Of a DNA stretch of 64,000 bases, positions 51,584-60,298 are shown piece after piece. Each line of letters begins with the position of its first letter. The stretch's first letter is position 1. The translations under genes were made by a program, and so were the position numbers. The notes beneath the pieces are model-generated. The model was given only the letters and a program-made list of their open reading frames with translations. It was not told the DNA's origin and did no database searches. This stretch comes from Allobosea sp. OK403 (GTDB lineage: Bacteria > Pseudomonadota > Alphaproteobacteria > Rhizobiales > Beijerinckiaceae): the NCBI RefSeq assembly GCF_900113835.1, contig NZ_FOQV01000007.1, positions 7,501-71,500 on the forward strand. Reading direction: 5' to 3'.

Positions 51584-52483
51584 ATGACCTCACCCAATTC
51601 GCAGCTCGACGACATGCGCCGCGCCATCCGCGAGGCCGATCCCAGCCTGAGCCGCTTCGACCCGTTGCCGCGCATCATCTGCCTCGATGATTTCGACCGT
51701 GGCATGTGCGGCTGGACCCAGCTCGTCGGCAATTACGAGCACTCGCTCGATGCGATGCTGCCGGGCTACGCCCAGCACAGCCATGCCATGCTCTCGACCC
51801 TACCGAACTGGGATTTCGGCTCGCATGGCGGGGTCGACGGCTCCTATGCGCTGAAGATCGCGACGCGGCCGAAGACGGGTGCGCAGAACGTCGCGATCAA
51901 GCGCCTGACCTTTCGCAAGGCCGGCCCGATCCGGCTCGAGACCTATTTCACCTTCAAGCCCGAGGCGACCGAGCTCCAGCTCTCCGAGACCGACATCCGC
52001 TCCTTCGGCTTCCTCTATGACCTCCAGGTCGGCGACCAGCATGGTGCGGGCGGCAATCGCGTGATGCCACATCTGCGCTTCCTCAACGCCGAAAACGGCG
52101 TGCATCTGCAGAAATGGCAGTTCAAGCGCGAGACGACGCCGATCAAGCCGATCGGCACGGCCGGCAAGACGATCACGCATTACCATCTCGCCCCGACCGA
52201 CTGGGAGGACCTGCCCGGCGGCGAGCAGCGGCTCTGCTACAACGAGATCCCGACCAAGGTGAACTGGCACTATCTGCGCTTCGACTTCGATCTCGCGACG
52301 ATGCAGGCGACGCGCTTCCAGGTGAATGACCGCGTCTTCGACATGTCGACCTATGACTGCATCCGCATCCCGGCGATGAAGAACCTTTGGTGCATGCTGA
52401 ACATCGGCTTCTTCGCAGAAACCGACACGGACAAGCGCGCCTTCGCCTATCTCGATTCCGTCTGCCTGTCGGGAGACTTCTGA
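51584..52483 (+). CDS. Uncharacterised protein of a sugar-transport operon (DUF6772-like)
   Basis: The 299-residue protein has no signal peptide or membrane span. Alternating short beta-type segments rich in Trp, Phe and Gly (DDFDRGMCGWTQLVG, SYALKIATRPK, WHYLRFDFDLATMQ) and the closing AYLDSVCLSGDF suggest a jelly-roll or concanavalin-like fold, as in sugar-binding or lyase domains. I recall similar proteins beside sugar ABC genes under the label DUF6772, but I am not certain of that name. It is coupled (TGATG) to the next small gene and probably acts on the substrate in the cytosol. Confidence 0.7.
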   Translation: MTSPNSQLDDMRRAIREADPSLSRFDPLPRIICLDDFDRGMCGWTQLVGNYEHSLDAMLPGYAQHSHAMLSTLPNWDFGSHGGVDGSYALKIATRPKTGAQNVAIKRLTFRKAGPIRLETYFTFKPEATELQLSETDIRSFGFLYDLQVGDQHGAGGNRVMPHLRFLNAENGVHLQKWQFKRETTPIKPIGTAGKTITHYHLAPTDWEDLPGGEQRLCYNEIPTKVNWHYLRFDFDLATMQATRFQVNDRVFDMSTYDCIRIPAMKNLWCMLNIGFFAETDTDKRAFAYLDSVCLSGDF

Positions 52484-52818
52484 TGCTGCCCGAAAACCTC
52501 ACCGCCATCGTCGCCCGCAACGAGATTTGGACGGGGATGAGCGCGACCGAACCCTATGAGGCCGGCTGGGCGAAGGAAGCGATCATCTTCGTGCGGGCGC
52601 TGAAGCCACCCAAGGGCAAACTCCCCAAGGCGCGCATCGAGATCTCGGCCGACGGCATGCATTGGGCCCCGGAAGGTTCGGAATTCGACCTGCCGGCGGC
52701 GGAAGACGCCGTCACCTTCCAGCGCGTCGCCCATTTCGGCAATTTTTTGCGTGTCGCGGCGTCCTTGCCTGCGGGGGCGCAGATCACCGTGCTGGTCAGC
52801 ATGCACTTCAAGGCTTGA
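52483..52818 (+). CDS. Uncharacterised 111-residue protein, last gene of the sugar operon
   Basis: The start ATG overlaps the previous stop (TGATG), giving MLPENLTAIVARNEIWTGMS and so on. The short beta-rich sequence with KARIEISADGMHWAPEGSEF looks like a small beta-sandwich (F5/8-type or carbohydrate-binding module), but this is a guess from pattern. No signal peptide is seen. Because it is translationally coupled to the 299-residue protein, the two may form a complex. Confidence 0.65.
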   Translation: MLPENLTAIVARNEIWTGMSATEPYEAGWAKEAIIFVRALKPPKGKLPKARIEISADGMHWAPEGSEFDLPAAEDAVTFQRVAHFGNFLRVAASLPAGAQITVLVSMHFKA

Positions 52819-52830
52819 GGCCACCGTCGC

Positions 52831-53913
52831 TCACGGCAGGTTCTCGCGCAGGATGATCTCGGTGCGCGGGCTTGCCGTGCCATGCAGGGCCGGCCGCCCG
52901 GCGCGGAGATTGGCGAAGATCGCGACGCAATCCATCAGCGCCGCCTGCGGATTCTGGGTGATGACCGCGTCCATCGCGCCCTCGATGAGCAAGGCCCGCG
53001 TCTCCGCCGTCAGGCCATGGCCGACGAAGACGACCTCATGCTGCCGGCCGGCTTCCTTCAGCGCCCTGGCGATGCCTTCGGGACCGCCGCCGATATTGTA
53101 GATGCCGGCGAGATCGGGGTGCTGCGCCAGGAGGGTCTTGGTCTGGCGATAATTCCTGGCCTCGTCGTCATGGCCCTCGCGCAGGCCGACGACCTCGATT
53201 GCCGGGAAGAGCTCCTCGAACAGATGCAGGAAGCCCATCTCGCGCTCTTCATGGGCGCGGTAGCTCAGGCTGCCGGCGATCATCGCGACCTTGGCGGGCT
53301 TGGGCCCGATGAAGCGGGCGATGAGGTAGCCGGCCGAGCGCCCCGCCGAGCGGTTGTCGAGCCCGACATAGGCGACGCGCCGCGTCTTGGCGATGTCGGA
53401 GATCAGCGTCACCGTCGGCACGCCGCGCTCGGCCAGCCAATCGACCGCCTCGCGCACCGTCGGATGCTCCAGCGCCATGAAGGCTATGCCGTCGACGTCG
53501 CGACCGATGCGGCGCAGATGCTGGGCCAGCAATTCGGGCTTGAAGCTCTCGATATAGTCGACGCGCGCCCGCATGTTGAACGAGGCGAGCTGGTCCTGAG
53601 AGCTGCCGATCAAGCGCCCGAGCATGCCGAGGAAGCGGTTCGTACCGGCGGGGATCAGGAAGGCGAGACGCAAGGGCTTGAGCGCGCTTGCCGGCAGGGC
53701 ACCATCCATGACGTAGCCGAGCTCGCCGGCCGCCTTCAGGACGCGCTGCACCGTGACCGCGCGCACGCCCGGGCGCTGATTCAAAACCCTGTCGACGGTC
53801 GCGCTCGAGACGCCGGCGAGCCGCGCCACATCGTCCATCCGCGCCATGAGGCGGCGGCGCGGCGGGCTCTCCGCGCCCTCGTCCATAGCGTTGTCATTCT
53901 GAGAGAGGGGCAT
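52831..53913 (-). CDS. LacI-family transcriptional regulator
   Basis: The 360-residue protein has the LacI helix-turn-helix MDDVARLAGVSSATVDRVLN (after a 24-residue lead that may be shorter if a later start is used), the hinge helix region and a periplasmic-binding-like sugar domain. DRVL in place of the usual SRVL is typical of a LacI subgroup that includes AglR/FrcR-like regulators. It is divergent from the TRAP operon at 54031 and convergent with the sugar operon, so the TRAP/RuBisCO-like genes are the likely target. Confidence 0.92.
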   Translation of the reverse strand: MPLSQNDNAMDEGAESPPRRRLMARMDDVARLAGVSSATVDRVLNQRPGVRAVTVQRVLKAAGELGYVMDGALPASALKPLRLAFLIPAGTNRFLGMLGRLIGSSQDQLASFNMRARVDYIESFKPELLAQHLRRIGRDVDGIAFMALEHPTVREAVDWLAERGVPTVTLISDIAKTRRVAYVGLDNRSAGRSAGYLIARFIGPKPAKVAMIAGSLSYRAHEEREMGFLHLFEELFPAIEVVGLREGHDDEARNYRQTKTLLAQHPDLAGIYNIGGGPEGIARALKEAGRQHEVVFVGHGLTAETRALLIEGAMDAVITQNPQAALMDCVAIFANLRAGRPALHGTASPRTEIILRENLP

Positions 53914-54030
53914 TCAAATCCAATCAAAAACCATCAGAGAATGAGTTTGACGGACCTCATCGGCAATTCCTATCGTTTTGGCAAGAAGACGACGATCAAT
54001 CAGGTCGCAAGGCGATCCAGGGAGGATACA

Positions 54031-55047
54031 ATGACGTCATTGACCCGCCGCACGGTGCTGCGCACGCTTGCCGCCGCGCCGGCCATTCCTCTCATCGGCA
54101 TGCCGCATATCGCGCGCGCCGCCGAGATCGAACTGAAATACGGCAATAACCTGCCGCTCAGCCATCCCTTGAACGTGCGCGCCGCCGAGGCCGCTGAACA
54201 GATCAAGGCGAAGACCAACGGCCGGGTCGAGATCAAGATCTTCCCCAACAACCAGCTTGGCGGCGACACCGACATGCTGAGCCAGGTCCGCAATGGCGGC
54301 ATCACCTTCTTCACGCCGTCCGCGCTGGTGATCGCGACGCTGGTGCCTGTCGCTGCGATCAATGCGGTGGGCTTTGCCTTTGCCGATTACGACCAGGTCT
54401 GGAAGGCGATGGACGGCGCGCTCGGCGCCCATGTCCGCGCCGCGATCTCCAAGGTGAACCTCTTCGCCTTCGAGAAGATGTGGGACAACGGCTTCCGCCA
54501 GATGACGACGTCAGGCAAGCCGATCGAGACCGCCAAGGACATGGCGGGCCTGAAGATCCGTGTGCCGGTGAGCCCGCTCTCGATCGCGATGTTCAAGGCG
54601 CTGGAGGCCGCTCCCGCCAGCCTGCAGTTCAGCGAGGTCTATTCCTCGCTTCAGACCAAGATCGTCGACGCGCAGGAGAACCCGCTGCCGATCATCCAGG
54701 TCGCCAAGCTCTATGAGGTGCAGAAGAACTGCGCCATCAGCAACCATATCTGGGACGGCTTCTGGTTCATCGCCAATGGCCGCGCCTGGAACGCCCTGCC
54801 GGCCGACGTCAGGACGATCGTCAGCGACGCCATCAATGAGGCCGGCGTCAAGCAGCGCGCCGACATCAAGGGCCTCAACGAAACGGTCCAGGCCGATCTG
54901 CAGTCCAAGGGCCTCGCCTTCAACAAGACCAATCCCGACTCCTTCCGCGCCAAGCTGCGTGAGGCCGGCTTCTACAAGGATTGGCAGGGGCGCTTCGGGG
55001 ACGAGGCCTGGGGGCTGCTCGAAGGCGCCGTCGGCAAGCTGGCCTGA
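54031..55047 (+). CDS. TRAP transporter substrate-binding protein, DctP family
   Basis: The ATG at 54031, with GGGAGGA upstream, gives 338 residues with a Tat-like signal (LTRRTVLRTLAAAP). DctP features are LSHPLNVRAAEAAEQIKAKT and LGGDTDMLSQVRNGG, with the carboxylate-binding Arg probably in GLKIRVPVSP. It captures a carboxylate, likely an acid sugar given the downstream enzymes, and passes it to the fused DctQ-DctM protein 41 bases later. Confidence 0.94.
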   Translation: MTSLTRRTVLRTLAAAPAIPLIGMPHIARAAEIELKYGNNLPLSHPLNVRAAEAAEQIKAKTNGRVEIKIFPNNQLGGDTDMLSQVRNGGITFFTPSALVIATLVPVAAINAVGFAFADYDQVWKAMDGALGAHVRAAISKVNLFAFEKMWDNGFRQMTTSGKPIETAKDMAGLKIRVPVSPLSIAMFKALEAAPASLQFSEVYSSLQTKIVDAQENPLPIIQVAKLYEVQKNCAISNHIWDGFWFIANGRAWNALPADVRTIVSDAINEAGVKQRADIKGLNETVQADLQSKGLAFNKTNPDSFRAKLREAGFYKDWQGRFGDEAWGLLEGAVGKLA

Positions 55048-55088
55048 GGCCGGCGCGTCGCGCGGTCGAGCCGATGGAGGATCCCGTC

Positions 55089-56969
55089 ATGCATGGTCAC
55101 GCGACGCTGTCGCCTGCGCCTGCCCCCGAGAACGGCATTGCGCATCTTGCCGGCAAGCTCGATCGCCTGGTCGGCGGCCTCGTCGAGGCCGTGGCGGCCG
55201 CGCTCGTCCTGATCGAGATCGTCATCCTCGGGGCGGGCGTGACGGCGCGCTATGTCTTCCACAAGCCCTTGATCTGGTCGGACGAACTGGCCTCGATCCT
55301 GTTCCTGTGGCTGTCGATGCTGGGCGCGGTCGTCGCGCTCCGGCGCGGCGAGCATATGCGCATGACCGGTCTCGTCAGCCGTGTCGGGCCAGGGGCGCGC
55401 AGCCTTCTGGAGGCGCTGGCGATCACCGCCTCGATCGCCTTCCTGCTGATGATTTTGCCCCATGCGCTGGAATATGCCGAGGAGGAGAGGTTCATCGTCA
55501 CCCCGGCGCTGGAGATCACTAATGCCTGGCGCGCGGCGGCGATTCCCGTCGGCATGGGGTTGATGCTGCTGGCGGCGTGTTTCCGGCTGCTGCGTTTCGG
55601 CTCGCTCAAGCCCGTATTGCTGGCGCTGGGGCTGACGGTCGCTCTCGTGCTGCTGTTCTGGCTTGCCGGCCCCATGCTGAAGCCGCTGGGCAAGCTCAAC
55701 CTCGTGGTCTTCTTCGTCGGGGTGGTGGCGCTCAACGTCTTCTCCGGCGTGCCGATCGCCTTCTCCTTTGCGCTTGCCACCTTCGGCTATCTCGCGCTCA
55801 CCACCGCGACGCCATTGATCGTCATGGTCGGGCGGCTCGACGAAGGCATGAGCCATCTCATCCTGCTCGCCGTGCCGCTTTTCATCTTCCTGGGCGCGCT
55901 GATCGAGATGACCGGCATGGCCCGCGCCATGATCCAGTTCCTCGCTTCGCTGCTCGGCCATGTCCGCGGCGGTCTGTCCTATGTGCTGGTCGGGGCGATG
56001 TATCTCGTCTCGGGCATTTCGGGCTCGAAGATCGCCGACATGGCCGCGATCGCGCCGGTGCTCTTCCCGGAGATGCAGAAGCGCGGCGCCAAGCCCGGTG
56101 ATCTCGTCGCCTTGCTCTCGGCGACGGGCGCGCAGACCGAGACGATCCCACCCTCGATCGTGCTGATCACCATCGGCTCCGTGACGGGTGTCTCGATCGC
56201 CGCGCTCTTCACCGGCGGCATGCTGCCCGGTGTCGTGCTCGGCGCCGCGCTCTGCTTCGTGATCTGGTGGCGCTATCGCGGCGAGGATCTCAGCCATGTC
56301 GCGCGCTACTCGAAGCGCGAGATCGGCAAGCTCGCTTTGGTCGCGCTGCCGGCCGTCTCGCTGCCTTTCGTCATTCGCGCCGCGGTCGTCGAGGGCGTGG
56401 CGACGGCGACCGAGGTCTCGACCATCGGCATCGCCTATTCCGTCGTGATGGGGCTTCTGGTCTACCGCCAGTTCGATTGGCGCCGGCTGCCGCGCATGCT
56501 GGTCGACACCGCCTCGCTGACGGGTGCGATCATCTTCATCGTCGGCTGCGCCACGGCCATGGCCTGGGGCCTGACCCAATCGGGTTTCTCGCAGGATCTG
56601 GCGAAGATCATGGCGGTCATGCCGGGCGGAACCTGGGGCTTCCTGGCGATCTCGATCGTCGCCTTCATCATCCTCGGGAGCGTGCTGGAGGGCATTCCGG
56701 CGATCGTGCTGTTCGGGCCGCTGCTGTTCCCGATCGCCAAGCAGGTCGGCGTCCACGAGGTCCATTACGCCATGGTGGTGATCTTCGCGATGGGCATCGG
56801 CCTCTTCGCGCCGCCCTTCGGCGTTGGCTATTACGGCGCCTGCGCGATCAGCAAGATCAATCCCGACGAGGGCCTGAAATACATCTGGGGCTACATGCTG
56901 GCCCTGCTGATCGGCCTCGTCGTGGTCGCCGCCGTGCCGTGGATCTCCACCGGCTTCCTGAAATTCTGA
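55089..56969 (+). CDS. TRAP transporter membrane protein, fused DctQ and DctM
   Basis: With GGAGGA seven bases before the ATG at 55089, the protein is 626 residues. The first 180 form a four-span DctQ part (HKPLIWSDELASILFLWLS, ALRRGEHMRMTGL). The rest is a DctM part with about 12 spans, including PLFIFLGALIEMTGMARAMI and the conserved IPPSIVLITIG. Fusion of small and large TRAP subunits is known in many bacteria. It imports the ligand with a sodium gradient. Confidence 0.94.
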   Translation: MHGHATLSPAPAPENGIAHLAGKLDRLVGGLVEAVAAALVLIEIVILGAGVTARYVFHKPLIWSDELASILFLWLSMLGAVVALRRGEHMRMTGLVSRVGPGARSLLEALAITASIAFLLMILPHALEYAEEERFIVTPALEITNAWRAAAIPVGMGLMLLAACFRLLRFGSLKPVLLALGLTVALVLLFWLAGPMLKPLGKLNLVVFFVGVVALNVFSGVPIAFSFALATFGYLALTTATPLIVMVGRLDEGMSHLILLAVPLFIFLGALIEMTGMARAMIQFLASLLGHVRGGLSYVLVGAMYLVSGISGSKIADMAAIAPVLFPEMQKRGAKPGDLVALLSATGAQTETIPPSIVLITIGSVTGVSIAALFTGGMLPGVVLGAALCFVIWWRYRGEDLSHVARYSKREIGKLALVALPAVSLPFVIRAAVVEGVATATEVSTIGIAYSVVMGLLVYRQFDWRRLPRMLVDTASLTGAIIFIVGCATAMAWGLTQSGFSQDLAKIMAVMPGGTWGFLAISIVAFIILGSVLEGIPAIVLFGPLLFPIAKQVGVHEVHYAMVVIFAMGIGLFAPPFGVGYYGACAISKINPDEGLKYIWGYMLALLIGLVVVAAVPWISTGFLKF

Positions 56970-57002
56970 CCCTTCACCGCTCTTCGAACGCGAGGCATTC
57001 CC

Positions 57003-57542
57003 ATGAGCCGCTTCTTCGGCCAGATCCGCCAGGCTGGCTATGTCGTCCCCGATATCGAGGCGGCGATGGACTACTGGAGCCGTGTCCTCGGCGTCGGACC
57101 GTTTTTCTACAATCCGAAGGTTCCGATCAGGAATTACCGCTACAAGGGCGAGAGCTACGAGCCGCATAATTCGATCGCGCTGGCCAATTCCGGGCCGCTC
57201 CAGATCGAGCTGATCCAATGCCGCAACGACGTGCCCTCGATGTATCGCGACTTCACCCAAGCCGGGCATAGCGGTCTGCAGCATGTCGCCTACTGGACCG
57301 ACAGCTACGACGCCGATCTCGAACGCCTGATCGCGCAGGGCTTCAAACCGGTGATGTCGGGCGAAGTCGGCGAGCGCGGCCGCTTCATCTATTTCGACAC
57401 GCATTACCACCCCGGCACCGTGATCGAGCTGTCGGAGGTCGCCGGCCCCAAGGGCGAGATGTTCCGCCTGATCCGCGAGGCCTCGGAAGGCTGGGACGGC
57501 AAGGATCCCGTGCGTCCCTTCCCCGATCTCAGCAAGCTCTAA
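57003..57542 (+). CDS. VOC (glyoxalase/bleomycin-resistance) superfamily protein
   Basis: The 179-residue protein is a two-module VOC metalloprotein: IRQAGYVVPDIEAAMDYWSR opens the first module, and the His of GLQHVAYWTDSYD and the Glu of GTVIELSEVAG are probable metal ligands. Such proteins isomerise, cleave or epimerise small carbonyl compounds. It lies 33 bases after the transporter and before the RuBisCO-like gene, so an isomerase or lyase step on the imported acid is plausible. Confidence 0.88.
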   Translation: MSRFFGQIRQAGYVVPDIEAAMDYWSRVLGVGPFFYNPKVPIRNYRYKGESYEPHNSIALANSGPLQIELIQCRNDVPSMYRDFTQAGHSGLQHVAYWTDSYDADLERLIAQGFKPVMSGEVGERGRFIYFDTHYHPGTVIELSEVAGPKGEMFRLIREASEGWDGKDPVRPFPDLSKL

Positions 57543-57571
57543 GGGCGGGCCGGCGAGACGGCGCTTTCCCC

Positions 57572-57629
57572 GTCATTGCGAGCGCGGCGAAGCAATCTCG
57601 CGTCCCGCAGGCGGTTCCCCGGATTGCTT
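57572..57629. repeat. Degenerate copy of the 13.4 kb REP-like palindrome
   Basis: GTCATTGCGAGCGCGGCGAA (57572 on) matches the left arm of 13427-13504, and GGATTGCTT at 57621-57629 is the start of the right arm, which then breaks off. The truncation is next to tandem repeats. Confidence 0.65.
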
Positions 57630-57650
57630 ATTCGGCCGCGCCTCCGTGTA

Positions 57651-57713
57651 ATGGCGGCAGGCCGAGCGATGGCAGGCCGAGCGATGGCGGGCCGAACGAT
57701 GGCAGGCCAAACA
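57651..57713. repeat. Imperfect tandem 15-base repeats ahead of the RuBisCO-like gene
   Basis: Four units of the type ATGGCAGGCCGAGCG lie back to back and end 13 bases before the ATG at 57727. They cover the place where the ribosome site should be and may affect translation. Confidence 0.7.
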
Positions 57714-57726
57714 GTGGATCGACGAG

Positions 57727-59001
57727 ATGACCAGCGAACGCTTCGAGGCGACCTATCTGATCGAGACTCCGCTCGATCCGATGAAGGTGGCGCAGGTGAT
57801 GGCGGGCGAGCAGTCCAGCGGCACCTTCACCCGCGTCGCCGGCGAGACCGACGAATTGCGCGAGCGCGCGAGTGCCGTCGTCACCAAGGTCGAGGAGCTT
57901 GAAACGGTCGCCACGCCGAGCTTGCCCAATGCCTGGCTCGCCCGCAAAGGCGTCTCTGGCCCTTGGCGGCGGGCGCGTGTCGCGATCTCGTTTCCGGTCG
58001 ACAATGTCGGCGCCAATCTGGCGACCCTGGCTGCGATCGTCGCCGGCAATCTCTTTGATCTCGGCGAGGTCACAGGCCTCAGGCTCGATACGATCACGCT
58101 GCCCGCCTCCTTCCGGGCCCGCTTCCCGCTGCCGAGCCAGGGCATTGCCGGGACGCGCCGGCTGACGGGTGTTCCGCAAGGCCCGCTGGTCGGCTCGATC
58201 ATCAAGCCCAATGTCGGCTTGAGCGTGGAGGAGACGGCGGCGCTCGTCGCCAAGCTCTGCGAGGCGGGGCTCGATTTCATCAAGGATGACGAGATTTCGG
58301 CCGATCCCGTCCATGCGCCGCTGGCGCAGCGCGTGCCGGCGGTGATGGCAGCGGTGCGCCGCCATCAGGACCGCACCGGCAAGGCGGTGATGGTCGCCTT
58401 CAACATCACCGACGAGACCGACGCGATGCGCCGCCATGCCGATCTGGTGGCGCGCGAGGGTGGTACCTGCGTCATGATGAGCCTGAACTGGTGCGGGTTC
58501 TCGGCCATGGAGACGCTGCGCCGTTCGACCGATCTCGCCTTACACGGCCATCGCAACGGCTATGGCGCGCTCTCGCGCCATCCCATGCTCGGTATCTCCT
58601 TCCCCGCTTATCAGACGCTCTGGCGGCTTGCCGGCGTCGATCACATGCATGTCCATGGCCTGCAGGGAAAATTCGCCCAGGAGGACGAGGAGGTCGTCTC
58701 CTCCGCCAGGGATTGCGTGACGCCGTTGAGCGCGGGCATCGACGACCGCGTCATGCCGGCTTTCTCGTCAGGCCAATGGGCCGGGACGGCGCAGCCGACC
58801 TGGGATGCGATCGGCCATTCCGACCTGCTCTTCATGGCCGGTGGCGGCATCCTCGCTCATCCCGGCGGGCCAGCGGCCGGCGTGGTCAGCATCCGCCAGG
58901 CCTGGGATGCCGTAGCGACCGGCACTTCGCTGGCGGAGGCCGCCAGGACGCAGGGCGAATTGCGGCAGGCGCTCGATTTCTTCGGCAAGCTTGCTGGTTG
59001 A
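57727..59001 (+). CDS. RuBisCO-like protein (form IV large-subunit homologue)
   Basis: The 424-residue protein has the RuBisCO fold with GSIIKPNVGLS (Lys160, equivalent to Lys175), the carbamylated-Lys loop FIKDDE (Lys186, Asp188, Glu189) and a loop-6-like GLQGKFAQE. True CO2 fixation is unlikely because flanking motifs differ (HGHRNG for the catalytic His region). RuBisCO-like proteins next to DUF1537 kinases act on 3-oxo acid-sugar phosphates, e.g. the OiaT/OiaX enzymes of D-apionate breakdown. Which reaction applies here is not clear from sequence. It precedes the kinase by seven bases. Confidence 0.9.
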   Translation: MTSERFEATYLIETPLDPMKVAQVMAGEQSSGTFTRVAGETDELRERASAVVTKVEELETVATPSLPNAWLARKGVSGPWRRARVAISFPVDNVGANLATLAAIVAGNLFDLGEVTGLRLDTITLPASFRARFPLPSQGIAGTRRLTGVPQGPLVGSIIKPNVGLSVEETAALVAKLCEAGLDFIKDDEISADPVHAPLAQRVPAVMAAVRRHQDRTGKAVMVAFNITDETDAMRRHADLVAREGGTCVMMSLNWCGFSAMETLRRSTDLALHGHRNGYGALSRHPMLGISFPAYQTLWRLAGVDHMHVHGLQGKFAQEDEEVVSSARDCVTPLSAGIDDRVMPAFSSGQWAGTAQPTWDAIGHSDLLFMAGGGILAHPGGPAAGVVSIRQAWDAVATGTSLAEAARTQGELRQALDFFGKLAG

Positions 59002-59008
59002 GGCCCTG

Positions 59009-60292
59009 ATGGCAAACCCATCGCCGCTCTATGGCTGGTATGGCGACGATTTCACCGGCGCGACCGACACCTTGTCGGCGCTGGCGGAACAGGGACGGCG
59101 CGCGCTGCTCTTCTTGCGGATTCCAACGCCGGAGCAACTGAGCGCTGCCGGCCCGCTCGACGCCATCGGCATCGCCGGGGCGACCCGCTCGATGGAGCCC
59201 GTCGCGATGGCGGCAGAGCTCGACGAGGCCGGCCGCTTCTTCGCCGGGCAAGGCGTCGCGCTGCTGCACTACAAATGCTGCTCGACCTTCGACAGCGCCC
59301 CACATGTGGGCAGCATTGGCGCGGCGGTGAAGGCGCTGCGCCCGTATTTTCAGAATCCGTTCCTGCCGATCATCGGCGGTCAGCCCAATCTCGGCCGCTA
59401 CTGCCTGTTCGGAAACCTCTTCGCCGCGGCCGGCATCGGCGGCGTGGTCCACAGGATCGACCGCCATCCGACGATGAGCGTCCACCCGGTCACGCCGATG
59501 GCGGAGGCGGATCTGCGCCGGCATCTCACGGCGCAGGGGTTGGAGCAGATCGCCCTGCTCGACTATCGCAACTGGGAGAGCGGGGCGGAGGATGCGCTTG
59601 CGGCCTGCCTTGCCACCGAGCCTGGCGCAGTCCTGCTCGATGTCGCCCGCGCCTCAGATCTCCCGGTCATCGGCAAGCTGATCGCGCAGCGGGCCGAGGC
59701 GCAGCCGATGCTTGCGGTCGGTCCGAGCTCCGTCGCCCAGGCGCTGGCTGGCCTGTGGGGTGTCCAGGAGGAGGCTGCGGATGCGAGCGCCGTTCCGGTG
59801 CGGCGCGATGGTCCCGTGCTGGCGCTGGTCGGCAGCCTTTCGCCGGTGACCCGGGCGCAGGTCGAGGTGGCGACGGGCTTTGCGAAACTGGCGATCGAGC
59901 CGCGCAGGCTCCTCGATGACGCAGCCTATGCCGAGGCGCTGCGGCAGGAGGCTCTCCGGCGACTGACGGAGGGCCATGTCATGCTGATCACCGAGCGTCC
60001 GTCGCAGGCTCCGGAGAATGCCGGCAGCGTCGCGGCGGCGACCGGCCTGCTGCTGCGCGACATCATTGCGCAAGCGCGCCTGTCCCGGCTCGTCGTCGCC
60101 GGCGGCGACACGTCGAGCCTCGCCGTCAAATCGCTCGACATCTGGGGGCTGTCCTATCGGGGGCCGCTGGCTTCGGGCGCGCCGCTCTGCCGGACTCATA
60201 GCGACGATCTTCGCCTGGACGATCTCGATATCGTCCTGAAGGGCGGCCAGATGGGACCGGTCGATTTCTTCGCGAGAGCGACCGCCGGCTGA
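59009..60292 (+). CDS. DUF1537 four-carbon acid sugar kinase family protein
   Basis: The 427-residue protein has the N-terminal substrate motif YGDDFTGATDTLSALAEQG and the C-terminal nucleotide motif VVAGGDTSSLAVKSLDI with LKGGQMGP. Family members (OtnK, DtnK, OiaK) phosphorylate acid sugars such as 3-oxo-tetronate or 3-oxo-isoapionate. I use the ATG at 59009; a TTG at 58991 would overlap the previous gene. The kinase plus RuBisCO-like pair is the core of a known type of pathway: phosphorylate, then decarboxylate or hydrolyse. Confidence 0.92.
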   Translation: MANPSPLYGWYGDDFTGATDTLSALAEQGRRALLFLRIPTPEQLSAAGPLDAIGIAGATRSMEPVAMAAELDEAGRFFAGQGVALLHYKCCSTFDSAPHVGSIGAAVKALRPYFQNPFLPIIGGQPNLGRYCLFGNLFAAAGIGGVVHRIDRHPTMSVHPVTPMAEADLRRHLTAQGLEQIALLDYRNWESGAEDALAACLATEPGAVLLDVARASDLPVIGKLIAQRAEAQPMLAVGPSSVAQALAGLWGVQEEAADASAVPVRRDGPVLALVGSLSPVTRAQVEVATGFAKLAIEPRRLLDDAAYAEALRQEALRRLTEGHVMLITERPSQAPENAGSVAAATGLLLRDIIAQARLSRLVVAGGDTSSLAVKSLDIWGLSYRGPLASGAPLCRTHSDDLRLDDLDIVLKGGQMGPVDFFARATAG

Positions 60293-60298
60293 TCGCTG

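Noticed and set aside
54972..57410. An 812-codon minus-strand open frame opposite the TRAP and VOC genes
   Set aside because: It has an extreme Asp/Arg/His/Gln composition and no domain; it mirrors the codon bias of the real genes on the other strand.
57727..59001. Possible genuine CO2-fixing RuBisCO
   Set aside because: No small subunit or phosphoribulokinase gene is present, the catalytic His region is changed, and the partner is an acid-sugar kinase.
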